From Rhodanobacter denitrificans (GTDB taxonomy: Bacteria; Pseudomonadota; Gammaproteobacteria; Xanthomonadales; Rhodanobacteraceae), in NCBI RefSeq assembly GCF_000230695.2, contig NC_020541.1:2294001-2358000 (forward strand): 64,000 bases of DNA. The letters are read 5' to 3'. Under the pieces are notes generated by a model. It was not told the origin of the DNA. It did not search any database and saw only the letters and a program-made list of their open reading frames with translations. The position numbers and the translations under genes were made by a program. Shown piece by piece: positions 11,884 through 22,865 of this stretch; position 1 is the first letter of the stretch, and each line of letters opens with the position of its first letter.

Positions 11884-13170
11884 ATGGCCGTACGCGAAAA
11901 CACCGAAGACGGCGGCCCGGAAACCCCGCCCTGGAAAGACCTCGGCGCCGGCCTGATCACCGGCGCGGCCGACGACGACCCCAGCGGCATCGCCACCTAC
12001 TCGCAGGTGGGCGCGGCATTCGGCTACGGCATGCTGTGGGCGGCGCTGGTGACCATGCCGCTGATGATCGCGATCCAGGCGATCAGCGCCGGCATCGGCC
12101 GCGTCACCGGCCATGGCCTGATGGACGGCATGCGCCGGTATTACCCGCGCACGCTGGTTTACGCGCTGCTGATGCTGGTCTTCGTCGCCAACGTGATCAA
12201 CCTGGCGGCCGACATCGGCGCCATGGGCGCGGCGCTGAAGCTGCTGATCGGCGGGCCGGCCCTGCTCTACGCCGCGCTGTTCGCCGGGCTGTCGCTGCTG
12301 CTGCAGGTGTTCATCCCGTTCACCCGCTACGCACCGATCCTGAAGTTGCTCACGCTCAGCCTGTTCGCCTACGTGGCCACCGCGCTGGTGATCGACGTGC
12401 CCTGGCGCGCGGTGCTCAGGAGCATCGTGCTGCCGCCGATCCGCTGGGACGCGGCCTACGCCATGGGCCTGGTCGCCCTGCTCGGCACCACCATCAGCCC
12501 TTATCTGTTTTGCTGGCAGGCCTCCGAGGAAGTGGAGGAGATCGAGACGAGCAAGCGGCGCAAGCCGCTGCAGGACGCGCCGCAACAGGCACCAAGCGCG
12601 CTGCGCCGGATCGGCATCGATACCACGGTGGGCATGATCTTCTCCAACCTGATCGCGTTCTTCATCATCCTCACCGCCGCCGTGGTGCTGCACGCGCACG
12701 GCAAGACCGACATCCAGTCCTCGGCCCAGGCCGCCGAAGCGCTGCGACCGCTGGCCGGTGATCTGGCCTTCGCGCTGTTCGCCGCCGGCATCATCGGCAC
12801 CGGCCTGCTCGCCGTGCCGGTGCTGGCCGGTGCCACCGCCTACGCCGCCGCGGGCGCGTTCGGTCGGCGCAGCGGACTCGAACACAAGCCGCACGAAGCC
12901 CGCTTCTTCTACGGCGTGCTGATCGGCTCCGCCCTGCTCGGCATCGCGCTCAACCTCACCCCGCTCGACCCGATCAAGGCGCTGTACTGGAGCGCGGTGA
13001 TCAACGGCGTGGCCGCCGTGCCACTGATGGTCGCGATGATGCTGATGGGTTCGCAGCGCAAGGTCATGGGCGACTTCACCATGCCCTGGCCGTTGAAACT
13101 GTTCGGTTGGCTGGCCACGGCGGCGATGGGGGCAGCGGTGGTGGGGATGTTCGTGACATGGGGGAAGTAG
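11884..13170 (+). CDS. NRAMP-family metal transporter with non-standard motifs
   Basis: A 428-residue LeuT-fold transporter of about 11 helices. The first-helix signature is [20 protein letters not shown] with D32-P33-S34-G35, where classical Mn/Fe NRAMPs have DPGN. The helix-6 motif reads [21 protein letters not shown], where classical members have MPH. These changes sit at the metal site, so the ion specificity may differ from Mn2+/Fe2+; this is inference. The start MAVRENT is chosen from homology; the open frame runs further upstream. I saw no yybP-ykoY manganese riboswitch in the 160 bases before it. A degraded second copy of its 3' end is found at about 22,050-22,326. Confidence 0.85.
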   Translation: MAVRENTEDGGPETPPWKDLGAGLITGAADDDPSGIATYSQVGAAFGYGMLWAALVTMPLMIAIQAISAGIGRVTGHGLMDGMRRYYPRTLVYALLMLVFVANVINLAADIGAMGAALKLLIGGPALLYAALFAGLSLLLQVFIPFTRYAPILKLLTLSLFAYVATALVIDVPWRAVLRSIVLPPIRWDAAYAMGLVALLGTTISPYLFCWQASEEVEEIETSKRRKPLQDAPQQAPSALRRIGIDTTVGMIFSNLIAFFIILTAAVVLHAHGKTDIQSSAQAAEALRPLAGDLAFALFAAGIIGTGLLAVPVLAGATAYAAAGAFGRRSGLEHKPHEARFFYGVLIGSALLGIALNLTPLDPIKALYWSAVINGVAAVPLMVAMMLMGSQRKVMGDFTMPWPLKLFGWLATAAMGAAVVGMFVTWGK

Positions 13171-13289
13171 GGCCCGTCCGAAATTCGCCGCTGGCGACGC
13201 CGCCGAAGCTTTCAGTCCGCCGTTGGAACCCGAGGCGCCCGGCATCCCGGTGATCCTGCATCTGTCTGCCGGCCGGTGCCACGGCGGCA

Positions 13290-13723
13290 ACAATGACCGT
13301 TATGCGGCGCTGTGCGCCGAGCTGCAGTACTTGCCGCGCGATCGAGGAAGCGCTGCAGATGGAGCCGGCGATCATCGAACTGGCTGGCGAATTCACCCAG
13401 CACCAGCATGTGCTGTTCCTCGGCCGCGGCGTGCAGTATCCGGCGTCGCCGAACGGCCCACTGCTGGACAAGCTGAAGTCGAACCTGCAGGAAGTGCGCG
13501 CCCGCGGCGGCCGCCTGATCGTGTTTGCCGAGGCTGCCGTCGGCATGGACTGGACGACTTGGCCGGCAACGGCATCATGCTGCGCGTGCAATCCGGCGGC
13601 AGCTTCATCGCGCCGGCCGTGTTCACCGTGCCGCTGCAGCTGCTCGCCGACCACGTCGCCGTGCGGCGCGGCACCGACGCCGACCAGCCGGGCAACCCGG
13701 CCAAATCGGTCACGGTGGCATAG
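13290..13723 (+). pseudogene. glmS: glmS 3' remnant (glucosamine-6-phosphate synthase)
   Basis: Pieces of the C-terminal SIS domain of GlmS are readable but broken. One frame gives [20 protein letters not shown] and [24 protein letters not shown]. After about 13,550 the frame must change to read [20 protein letters not shown] and NPAKSVTVA followed by TAG. Another frame change is needed near 13,342 to join LQYLPR to IEEALQ. The segment that normally lies between the GRG(x)YP and LLDKLKSN parts (about 60 residues) is missing. The whole N-terminal glutaminase half is absent. It cannot encode a working enzyme; a full glmS is presumably elsewhere. Confidence 0.85.
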
Positions 13724-13730
13724 GAGCGAC

Positions 13731-13756
13731 GAGTGAGTGGAGAGGAGTGAACAACG
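13731..13756. repeat. Dispersed repeat copy 1 (GAGTGAGTGGAGAGGAGTGA-type)
   Basis: A 26-base segment just after the glmS remnant that recurs at 46,761-46,786 with 25 of 26 bases identical. It starts with GAGTGAGTGGAGAGGAGTGA. Both copies are intergenic. Purine-rich elements of this kind are probably multi-copy in the genome. Confidence 0.75.
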
Positions 13757-13780
13757 GGAGAAAGGCCTCCTCCCCGAGGT

Positions 13781-14788
13781 TCATGCCCTGTCAGCCAGCG
13801 TTGCGGGCTCCCGTGCGAGCTTTCGTTCCCACAGCAGTGCCGTGCCCACGATGACATCCAGGTCGTCGTACCGAGGCCGCCAATCGAGTCGCTGCTTGAG
13901 CCGGTCGCTGTGCGCCACCAGCATCGGCGTATCGCCGGCCCGACGCGGCAATTCGATCACCGTCAGCGGGTGGCCGTCGACGCGTTGCACCGCGTCGATG
14001 ACTTCGCGCACGCTGTAGCCGTGGCCGTAGCCGCAATTGAGAGTCAGTGATTCGCCGCCATCGCGCAGGTGGTCGAGTGCCTGCAAGTGGGCTGCGGCCA
14101 GATCCTCCACATGGATGTAGTCGCGGATACCGGTGCCGTCCGGCGTGTCGTAGTCGCTGCCGAAGACCGATACGCTGGCGCGCTTGCCGACCGCATGCTC
14201 GCAGGCAACCTTGATCAGCAGCGTCGAGTGCGGCGTCGAATGCCCGATGCGGCCCAGCGGATCGCAACCGGCGACGTTGAAGTAGCGCAGGGTCACGTGC
14301 CGCATCGCTCCGGTGGCGCAAAGATCGCGCAGCATGGTCTCGGACATGAGCTTGGACGCGCCGTACGGGTTGATCGGCCGGGTGGGCGTGTCCTCGTCGG
14401 CCATGCCGTTCTCGGTCACGCCGTAGACCGCAGCGGTGGAGGAAAAGATGAACCGCTCCACGCCAGCCTCCGCGCAGCAGGCGAGCAGGCTTTGCGTGTT
14501 GCAGGTGTTGTTGCCGTAATACTTGAGCGGGTCGCCCAGCGATTCGGGCACCACCGTATGCGCGGCGAAATGCAGCACCGCATCGACCCGATGCCTGCCC
14601 AGCACGCGGGCAACCAGGGCGCGATCACCGACATTGCCGACCACCAGTTCGGCACCACGCACCGCGTCGCGAAACCCGGTACTCAGATTGTCGATGACGA
14701 CAACGCGCTCGCCACGTGCGACCAGCTGCTGCACGACATGGCTGCCGATGTAACCGGCACCGCCGGTGACGAGGACGCTGTTGTTCAT
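13781..14788 (-). CDS. galE: UDP-glucose 4-epimerase
   Basis: Interconverts UDP-glucose and UDP-galactose. The 335-residue extended short-chain dehydrogenase has the NAD-binding motif VTGGAGYIGSH at the N-terminus, the LHFAAHTVVPES segment, catalytic serine/threonine in FSSTAAVYG and the YGASK (YxxxK) motif, plus DGTGIRDYIHVEDLA typical of GalE. The start MNNSVLVTGG has an AGGAGTACC stretch upstream. It is transcribed away from the phosphatase and sugar-dehydrogenase genes and probably supplies precursors for cell-surface polysaccharide. Confidence 0.94.
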   Translation of the reverse strand: MNNSVLVTGGAGYIGSHVVQQLVARGERVVVIDNLSTGFRDAVRGAELVVGNVGDRALVARVLGRHRVDAVLHFAAHTVVPESLGDPLKYYGNNTCNTQSLLACCAEAGVERFIFSSTAAVYGVTENGMADEDTPTRPINPYGASKLMSETMLRDLCATGAMRHVTLRYFNVAGCDPLGRIGHSTPHSTLLIKVACEHAVGKRASVSVFGSDYDTPDGTGIRDYIHVEDLAAAHLQALDHLRDGGESLTLNCGYGHGYSVREVIDAVQRVDGHPLTVIELPRRAGDTPMLVAHSDRLKQRLDWRPRYDDLDVIVGTALLWERKLAREPATLADRA

Positions 14789-15410
14789 GAACGGTACTCC
14801 TTCATGGACCGCGGAAACCCGCGCTCGGCCCGGACGGCACGCCGGCAGCCGCTGCGCTTGTGGATCGACGGTGCCTGCGCTGCAGCAAAGACGTCCGGTA
14901 TCCGCACCGGCAGCATGGACACGTGGCGTGCTTGCCGGCAATGCGCTCCAGCGGCGCGTTCACGATGTGCAAATTTTTTCGTGACGCACCCGCACACCGC
15001 CACTGATCGGATCGACTCCCGCCTGGCAGCGTCAATTCGACAAAGACTCAAACTCGGCCAACATTCACCCGGCCAACTTCACGGCCAAGGCAAACTGGCG
15101 TGAAAATCGCTTTCACATTCACATTCACATTTGCATGACTCGCAGCGCTGGTAATCTTTGGTATTTCAACGACGCCTCGAAAACCTCCGAGACTGCAAGA
15201 ACGGGATAATCGAGATAAGGCAAGCCACCGTCACTCACGGCTCGGTTATTGACTTAATCATCACAAGTTACATGACCTGGCTCCGGCAGAAATGCCATGG
15301 GCACCTGCTATAAAAGACCTTCTCCAAAAACAGACAGAGGGCCGATCTCGCTATCTCTTGCGTCCTTGATCGACGCCAGCTGGCTTGGACCCCGGGAGCA
15401 AGTCGGCACC
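14789..15410. other. Long intergenic leader between galE and the phosphatase gene
   Basis: About 620 bases with no supported gene. The second half is clearly more AT-rich than its surroundings, with a short tandem stretch of TTCACA units at 15,111-15,133 and a TTGACT box at 15,249 that could be a -35 element, although I see no convincing -10 at the right spacing. It must hold the promoters for galE (leftward) and the phosphatase (rightward). Confidence 0.5.
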
Positions 15411-15845
15411 GTGTACAAACGGATACTGATTGTCTGCGTGGGCAACATTTGCCGCAGCCCTATGGCTGAATACCTGTTTCGACAGCGCATGGCGACGCGC
15501 GGCATCGAATTCAGCAGCGCCGGGCTCGGTGCGCTCGTCGGCAGCCCGATGGATGCGACTGCCTTGCAATTGCTTGCCGAAAACGGCATCGACGGCACGA
15601 TGCATCGCGCGCATCAGCTGACACCTGCCATCCTGCGCCAGGCCGATTTGGTACTGGGCATGGAAAAGAACCATGTAGCCGCAATGATTCGGCTCGCCCC
15701 CGAGGTCCGCGACAAGGTTTACCTGCTCGACAAATGGCTGCACGGGAATGACATTCCCGATCCCTATCGCCAGCAACGGACTGTCTTCGAGCATGTTCAC
15801 GAGATAATCACGCAGGGTGTCAGCAGCTGGGAGCCCCACCTGTGA
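15411..15845 (+). CDS. Low-molecular-weight protein-tyrosine phosphatase (Wzb/Etp type)
   Basis: A 144-residue cytosolic phosphatase. The P-loop C-x5-R-S reads CVGNICRS with catalytic C9 and R15, and the acid loop is DIPDPY near the C-terminus. In polysaccharide loci such enzymes dephosphorylate the Wzc-type tyrosine kinase that controls chain export. The GTG at 15,411 is preferred because it gives the family length (Wzb 147) and start (YKRILIVCVGN), with GGGAG upstream; an ATG at 15,297 would add 38 unrelated residues. No Wzc, Wza or glycosyltransferase gene is visible nearby, so the partner is elsewhere or lost. Confidence 0.88.
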   Translation: MYKRILIVCVGNICRSPMAEYLFRQRMATRGIEFSSAGLGALVGSPMDATALQLLAENGIDGTMHRAHQLTPAILRQADLVLGMEKNHVAAMIRLAPEVRDKVYLLDKWLHGNDIPDPYRQQRTVFEHVHEIITQGVSSWEPHL

Positions 15846-16128
15846 CTCCCATCCCTACGAGTCGAGCATCCCCATGACCCTCATCAAGGACCCCATGCAG
15901 CGCGACCCTGCTGGACCAGCCGCTGCTGCAGATCGCCGGCAAGAACGGCAGCTATGCCCTGGTGGTCGGCAACGTGGGCCACCGGCACACAGCGCACATG
16001 CCCATTGCTTTCCGGGCAATCGGCAGCCCACCCGAACATTGACACGCGGAGGCGACCGGCCGCAGTCTGCGACTGCCGGGGCTGCACGCGCATAAGGCTG
16101 TCCACTCAAAGCATGTTGAGGTGACCGA
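15846..16128. other. Spacer with possible gene debris
   Basis: No intact gene. A plus-strand stretch near 15,910-15,980 reads LLDQPLLQIAGKNGSYALVV in one frame with no start or continuation, which looks like a coding remnant, but I cannot name the family. The end carries the GAGGTG ribosome-binding site of the next gene. Confidence 0.35.
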
Positions 16129-17406
<1,278 letters not shown>

Positions 17407-17421
17407 GCGGGACTTCATGCC

Positions 17422-18432
17422 ATGAAAGTACTGGTCACCGGCACCGCCGGCTTCATCGGCTCGCATGTCGCACTGCAACTGCTCGAACGCGGCGATGAGG
17501 TCATCGGCCTCGACAACCTCAACGACTACTACGACGTCAACCTGAAGAAGGCCCGGCTGGCGCGTTTCATCGCGCACCCGGGCTATACGCATGTCCATGC
17601 CGACCTGGCCGACCGCACGGCGATGGAGAATGCCTTCGCCGCGCACAAGCCGCGGCGCGTGATCAACCTGGCGGCGCAGGCCGGCGTGCGCTATGCGGCC
17701 GAAAACCCACACGTGTACGTGGCCAGCAACGTCACCGGTTTCCTGCACGTGCTGGAAGGTTGCCGCCGGCACGAGGTGGAGCATCTGGTGTTCGCCTCCA
17801 CCAGTTCGGTGTACGGCGCCGACACCGCCATGCCGTTTTCCGAGCATCAATCCACCGAACACCCGCTCACCCTCTACGCCGCGTCCAAGAAGGCCAACGA
17901 GCAGATGGCGCACAGTTACGCGCACCTGTACGGCATTCCGTGCACAGGGCTGCGCTTCTTCACCGTCTACGGACCGTGGGGCCGCCCGGACATGGCGCTG
18001 TTCCTGTTCACCCGGGCGATCCTGGCCGGCGAGCCGATCAAGGTGTTCAACCACGGCCGGCACAAACGCAGTTTCACTTACGTGGACGACATCGTGGAAG
18101 GCGTGATCCGCACACTGGATACGTTGCCGGGCAAGGACAGCGACTGGAACGGGAACGCCCCCGATCCGGCCAGCAGCGGGGTTGCGCCGTACCGGCTGTA
18201 CAACATCGGCAATGCGGAAGCGGTGGAACTGCTGCGCTACATCGCGGTGCTGGAGCAGTGCCTGGGGCGCAAGGCGCAAATGGAAATGCTGCCCATGCAG
18301 GCGGGCGACGTCCCCGATACCGAGGCGGACGTGTCGGAGCTGATCCGGGCAGTCGGCTACGCCCCGAAGGTTCCGATCGGCACCGGCATCGCAAACTTCG
18401 TGAGCTGGTACCGCGGCTACTACGGCGTGTAG
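17422..18432 (+). CDS. UDP-glucuronate 4-epimerase-like epimerase (CapI/WcvA type)
   Basis: A 336-residue NAD-dependent extended short-chain dehydrogenase. The nucleotide motif VTGTAGFIGSH, LDNLNDYYDVNLKKARL, NLAAQAGVRYAAENPHVYV and FASTSSVYG are typical of UDP-glucuronate 4-epimerases, with YAASKKANE as the YxxxK active site and RFFTVYGPWGRPDMA after it. The gene follows the nucleotide-sugar dehydrogenase directly and likely epimerises its product or a related uronate. A strong hairpin follows the stop codon and separates it from the convergent receptor gene. Confidence 0.9.
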   Translation: MKVLVTGTAGFIGSHVALQLLERGDEVIGLDNLNDYYDVNLKKARLARFIAHPGYTHVHADLADRTAMENAFAAHKPRRVINLAAQAGVRYAAENPHVYVASNVTGFLHVLEGCRRHEVEHLVFASTSSVYGADTAMPFSEHQSTEHPLTLYAASKKANEQMAHSYAHLYGIPCTGLRFFTVYGPWGRPDMALFLFTRAILAGEPIKVFNHGRHKRSFTYVDDIVEGVIRTLDTLPGKDSDWNGNAPDPASSGVAPYRLYNIGNAEAVELLRYIAVLEQCLGRKAQMEMLPMQAGDVPDTEADVSELIRAVGYAPKVPIGTGIANFVSWYRGYYGV

Positions 18433-18548
18433 TCGGCCTACGCCGGGGCGCGGGCAGGTGCATTGTCAACAGGATGCAACTCGTGGCGGTGGCCGCCCTG
18501 TTCGTTCTCGACCGCCCCACGCTGCAGATGGAGGCCCGCGGCTGAATC

Positions 18549-18582
18549 GGCCGTCTCCCCGGACACGCCCGGGGAGACGGCC
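18549..18582. terminator. Strong hairpin between convergent genes
   Basis: Arms GGCCGTCTCCCCGG and CCGGGGAGACGGCC (14 bp, perfect) flank a six-base loop, between the epimerase stop and the receptor stop. There is no T-run on either side, so it is terminator-like or mRNA-stabilising rather than a textbook intrinsic terminator. Confidence 0.6.
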
Positions 18583-18600
18583 CCGCATGGCGGCGGGTGG

Positions 18601-21264
18601 TCAGAAGCTGGCCGTCACCCGCGCGTACCAGAACGCGCCGTTGAAACCGAACGGCGAGGTGAGCGCGTACTTGACGCCCAGAAATTGCAGCGTGCCGTTC
18701 TGCTCCTTGCCAGGGTAGGTGTTGAAGACGTTGTTGCCTCCGACAGCCACCGTGAAGGTGTCGTTGAATTTGAAGCGTGCCTCCAGGTCGAGCAGCGTCT
18801 TGCCGCTGTAGTGATCCACGTCGTCCGGCGGGTTGTTGCTGCCGAACAGGCCGACCGTGGTGCTCCAGCCGCCGTAATGGTTGATCCGGGCGATGACGTC
18901 GAACCGGTCCAGCCCGTAGTCGAAGCTGAGTACTGACCGGCTCTTGGGCACCTGGTGTTCGAGGTCGTACACGAAATCGTTGTTGAGTGTGTTCGGCTTG
19001 ACCTTGACCACGTCCTGCGTATTGCGGTTGTAGCGGAAGTCGATGTTGAGCCTGCCGTTGCCCAGTTGGTGCAACGTGTCGACCACGAAGTCGATGCCGT
19101 GGACATGGGAGCCGAACGCATTGCCGAAGTAACTGGCGTCGCTGCCGAGCAGCAGTTGCGCATTCGGGTAGCCGCCGGCGGCGAGCTGATCGACGGTGGC
19201 CTGGGTCACGGTCTTGCTGACCAGGCCGATGCGGTTGTCGATCCTGATCCGGTAATAGTCCAGGCTCGTCGTGACGTTGTCGACCGGCGTCCATACGGCG
19301 CCGACGGACAGGCTCTTCGACGTCTCAGTCTGCAGCGGCGTCGAGCCGAGCGCGCGCGCCACCGGGTTGTTCACCGGATAGGTGCCGCTGGGGATCAGGC
19401 CACCCTGGGCGTTCGCGGTGGTGGTGACGTTCAGCGTGTTCGCCTGGCCCGGGGTCGGCGTGCGGAAGCCGGTGTTGTAGGTACCGCGCAGCGCGAACGT
19501 GTCGGTGAACGCATAGCGGCTGGAAAGCTTGTACACCACCTTGGAACCGTAGCCGTTCGCATGCTCGTAGCGCACCGCCGCGGCGCCCGACCACTTGTCG
19601 GTGAGGTTCGTCTCGGCGTCGAAGTAGGCGGAGTCGCTGTTTTGCGTGAACCGCCCGGCCGCGCTGGTCGGAAAGCCCTGGAAGGCATCGGAGCCCACGC
19701 CGAACACCGACGCGGTCGGCCCCACCGCGATCGAACCGGCGTCGCCCTGGTGGATGATGTAGGTCTCCTGGCGCCATTGCGCACCGAAGGCCAGCGTGAG
19801 CGGCGAGTTGTCGAACGAGCGGACGAAATCCGCGCCGGCGCCCTGCTCCCGCTGGGTCAGCTTGCCGGGGTGGAAGCTGGTGGGTGAAAGGCTGCCCAGG
19901 CTCGGGTTGATCGAACCCTGCAGCCGGTAGTCGACCTCGTTGCTGCCGGTGCGGTAGTGCGCATCCCACTGGAAGTTGCTCTGCCCGCCGCCGCGCACGC
20001 CGCCGACCAGCTGGTGATCGGCGATGTCCGCGCCGAACATCGGGCTGTAGCCGCCGGGGAACTGCGTGTAGATCGGGTTGAGCAGCACCCAGCCGCTCGA
20101 ACTCGCGGCGTTGGCCGTGAGGTAGTTCGCCGGATTGCCGCCGCCGGCGACGATGCTGTCCACCAGCGACTGCGGCGCATCCGCCGGCGTCAGGGTGCCG
20201 CTGGCGTAGTTGACCAGCGTCGAGCGGCCGGCGATGCCGTACTGCGCCGGCAATACCGGGTTGCGGTAGAAGAAGCTGGACAGGACCTTCTTGTCCATGA
20301 AGTTGCCGTAGCCGTACAGCTCCACGTCGCCCGTCAGCGGCAGGCCGGCGTTGACGAAGAGCTTGTTCGACTTGGTCTGCGGGTCGCCCCAGCGCTGGCC
20401 GAGGCCGTTGTACGGCACCTGGTTCGCACCCACCGCCGCCGCGACGAGCGCCGCGTTGTGCTGCGGAATGCCGCGCGAAGTGGGATCGGTGGTCTCGCGC
20501 TCGGCGCTCACGTGCACGAAGCCGTCGGCGCCGAGCGGGAATCCGGCGTCGGCGTCATAGCGCCGCAGGTCGCCATCGCCCTTGTCGTACTTGCCCAGCT
20601 CCGCGCCGACCGTCACGCCCTTGGGAGCCTTCTTCAGGATAACGTTGACCACGCCGGCGATCGCATCCGATCCGTACAACACCGAGGCACCGTCGCGCAG
20701 CACCTCGACGCGCTCGATCGCGTTGGACGGAAACACCGAGAAATCGACCGCCTGCGCGCCCTGGTTGAAGGTGCCGAGCGGATCGATCTGCAGGTTGACC
20801 AGCGCCGAACGATGGAAGCGCACGCCGTCGACCAGCACCAGGGTCTGGTCCGGCGACAGGTTGCGCAACGACACCGGCCGCACGAACGCCGTGCCGTCGG
20901 CGATCGGAAAGCGCTGGGTAGTCAGCGACGGCACGATGTTGGTCAACGCGTCGGTCAAATCCGCCGACGGCTGGTTCGTGATCTGGCTGCCGCTGAACGC
21001 GTCGATCGGCGAGATGGACTCAGTCGGCGACAGGCCGGCCCGGTGCGTGCCGGTCACCACGACTTCCTGCAGGGTGGTGGTCGATTTGGCCTTCGCCGCA
21101 TTGCTGCGTCCCTGCGCCGTGGTCGCCTGGCTGGCCGTGGCCTGCCCGCTGTCCGACGCTCCCGGATCCTGCGCCTGCGCCGAACACGCGACCAGCGCCG
21201 CGGCGGCAAGCGCTGTGCGCACTGCGCGCAAAAGCACGATGTTGACCCCTGCATGGTTAGGCAT
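18601..21264 (-). CDS. TonB-dependent outer-membrane receptor
   Basis: An 887-residue outer-membrane transporter driven by TonB. It has an N-terminal signal peptide (RAVRTALAAAALVACSAQAQ), a TonB-box-like TTLQEVVVTGTHR, a plug domain (DLTDALTNIVPSL, LVDGVRFHRSALVN, IERVEVLRDGASVLYGSDAIAGVVN) and a long beta-barrel ending in an aromatic residue (VTASF). The start is set by GGGGAG five bases before ATG at 21,264; upstream in-frame codons are not needed. The plug sequence resembles receptors for siderophores, sugars or plant-derived compounds in Xanthomonadales, but no substrate genes flank it and the ligand cannot be assigned. Confidence 0.92.
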   Translation of the reverse strand: MPNHAGVNIVLLRAVRTALAAAALVACSAQAQDPGASDSGQATASQATTAQGRSNAAKAKSTTTLQEVVVTGTHRAGLSPTESISPIDAFSGSQITNQPSADLTDALTNIVPSLTTQRFPIADGTAFVRPVSLRNLSPDQTLVLVDGVRFHRSALVNLQIDPLGTFNQGAQAVDFSVFPSNAIERVEVLRDGASVLYGSDAIAGVVNVILKKAPKGVTVGAELGKYDKGDGDLRRYDADAGFPLGADGFVHVSAERETTDPTSRGIPQHNAALVAAAVGANQVPYNGLGQRWGDPQTKSNKLFVNAGLPLTGDVELYGYGNFMDKKVLSSFFYRNPVLPAQYGIAGRSTLVNYASGTLTPADAPQSLVDSIVAGGGNPANYLTANAASSSGWVLLNPIYTQFPGGYSPMFGADIADHQLVGGVRGGGQSNFQWDAHYRTGSNEVDYRLQGSINPSLGSLSPTSFHPGKLTQREQGAGADFVRSFDNSPLTLAFGAQWRQETYIIHQGDAGSIAVGPTASVFGVGSDAFQGFPTSAAGRFTQNSDSAYFDAETNLTDKWSGAAAVRYEHANGYGSKVVYKLSSRYAFTDTFALRGTYNTGFRTPTPGQANTLNVTTTANAQGGLIPSGTYPVNNPVARALGSTPLQTETSKSLSVGAVWTPVDNVTTSLDYYRIRIDNRIGLVSKTVTQATVDQLAAGGYPNAQLLLGSDASYFGNAFGSHVHGIDFVVDTLHQLGNGRLNIDFRYNRNTQDVVKVKPNTLNNDFVYDLEHQVPKSRSVLSFDYGLDRFDVIARINHYGGWSTTVGLFGSNNPPDDVDHYSGKTLLDLEARFKFNDTFTVAVGGNNVFNTYPGKEQNGTLQFLGVKYALTSPFGFNGAFWYARVTASF

Positions 21265-22040
21265 TTTCTCTCCCCTTCTGGTTGGCCCTGTATCCCCTAC
21301 AGCGCAACCTACTCCGACCCTTTCCACCAAAAAAGTCCCCCATTGGTAGTACGTGCGTGAAATCACCCTGTTGGCGACAGCCTCGCCACTCGGCGCACTC
21401 GTCACCGCACCGCGCTCGGCTCCGGCGGCACCCTGGGCATGCCGACACTGGTCTCTTCGTATGTACTTGCCACCCGGGTTCGCACGACAGGAGTTGGGAC
21501 GTTGGAGGCAGGAAGTGGGCTTTGCCGTTCTTGTGGGCGTTCCGTTGCACGGGCGACCCGGTCACTCCAATGCTGTCGGCGACTCGAAAATCCAGCCCGC
21601 CATATCGCCGCAAAAAATTGCAGGTGGCTCTGACACGCTTAGCCTCTGCGGCCAAGGGAAGTGCGCACTGATGGGCGTTCGGCGCACGGTCTGCCGCGCC
21701 TTGCAATACGCGCCCGTGGCCGTGCTGCATGGTGACAGGTCGTTGGCGATCCGTTCCACGACGTCGCGATCCATCGTCGCCTGGCACGAAGCGTCGCCGT
21801 TCAAGGTCTGCGCCATGAACAGCGGCAACGTGGTCATCGGCGGAAACAGCCGCTAACGGTGCGCAGGCATTTGCCTCGTCGTCGGCACCCTGATCGTCCA
21901 CGAGCACAATGCAGCGAAGGGATGCGCCGCATTCCCGCAAATGCTCGCGCTGACCGTAGCGGTATACGCACTGTTCTTCACCATGGCCGACAGCGACGCC
22001 TTGACCGCCGTCGCGACCTGGTTCCGCAACCTGCCATTGA
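21265..22040. other. Degraded stretch without a supported gene
   Basis: About 780 bases with only short overlapping open frames. One plus-strand frame near 21,860-22,040 reads like a membrane segment (LALTVAVYALFFTMADSDAL), suggesting remains of a membrane-protein gene, but I recognise no family. The first 60 bases carry the promoter side of the receptor gene. Confidence 0.4.
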
Positions 22041-22049
22041 CCTATGGCC

Positions 22050-22326
22050 TGCGGCCGACAAGCGAGGGGATTACCGCTACTTCTGCGGCGTGCTGATCGG
22101 CTCCGCCCTGCTCAGCACCGCACTCAACCTCACCCCACTCGACCCGGCAAAGGCGCGGTACTGGAGCGCCGTGATCAACGGCCTGGCCGCGGTATCGCTG
22201 ATGGCCGCGCTGATGCCGATGGGCTCGCAGCGCAAGGTCAAGGGTGAATTCACCACGTCGTGGTCGCTGAAACTGTTCGGCTGGCTGACCACCACCGCGA
22301 TGGCGGCGGTGATGTTCGTGATTTAG
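22050..22326 (+). pseudogene. 3' fragment of a second NRAMP-like transporter gene
   Basis: The frame ending at TAG 22,326 reads [60 protein letters not shown], nearly the same as the last 90 residues of the intact transporter at 11,884-13,170 ([20 protein letters not shown] ... [10 protein letters not shown]). The upstream part of the gene is missing and the joined sequence before it is unrelated. It is a truncated paralogue or a partial duplication that has drifted. Confidence 0.85.
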
Positions 22327-22427
22327 GGGAAGTGAGGCCTGGCCAGGCACAGCCCAGGCGGCGACCGGACGACCCTCGCCGGAGCCAGCCGCACCCCTTC
22401 GATCCGCGGTTCGCCGGCACCCGGCGC

Positions 22428-22865
22428 TCAACGGCATACCAACACTGGAATCTCGCTTTCCAGCAGCGTCTTGTGGGTCTCGCTTCCGAGCAGCAAGCGG
22501 GTCACGCCGCGCCAGCCGTGCGATGCCATGACCACCAGGTCGCAGTGCTGCGCACGCGAGGTCTCGAGGATCGCCTCATGCGGGTGATCATTGAAAACAT
22601 AGCTGCTGCCGCATTCGACACCGGCCGCCTTGGCCAGCTGCTGCACTTCGGCCAGATAACGCTCGGCGCGCACAACGGCGTCCCGCGCGTACGTGGCCTC
22701 GGTGGCAGTCACCATCTCGGCCATGTAGGCGATGGTGTGGAACGGCGGCACCACATGCAGCGCATAGACCTTCGCCTTGCATGCCTGCGCCAGTTCGAGG
22801 CCGAGCTTGACCGCGCGCAACGAGAGCTCCGAACCGTCGATGGGAAGAAGGATGTGCTTGAACAT
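22428..22865 (-). CDS. Universal stress protein, UspA family
   Basis: A 145-residue single Usp domain. MFKHILLPIDGSELS is the classical N-terminus, and the C-terminal MASHGWRGVTRLLLGSETHK contains the glycine pattern of ATP-binding Usp proteins. GAGGAG lies eight bases before the chosen ATG; an upstream in-frame extension has no homology. Such proteins are usually induced by stationary phase, low oxygen or stress, but no regulatory site is visible here. It stands alone between gene fragments. Confidence 0.93.
   Translation of the reverse strand: MFKHILLPIDGSELSLRAVKLGLELAQACKAKVYALHVVPPFHTIAYMAEMVTATEATYARDAVVRAERYLAEVQQLAKAAGVECGSSYVFNDHPHEAILETSRAQHCDLVVMASHGWRGVTRLLLGSETHKTLLESEIPVLVCR

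Noticed and set aside
15111..15133. CRISPR-like or regulatory tandem repeat of TTCACA units
   Set aside because: The units are only six bases and three copies long, without spacers; this is a simple sequence repeat. No CRISPR array was seen anywhere in the window.
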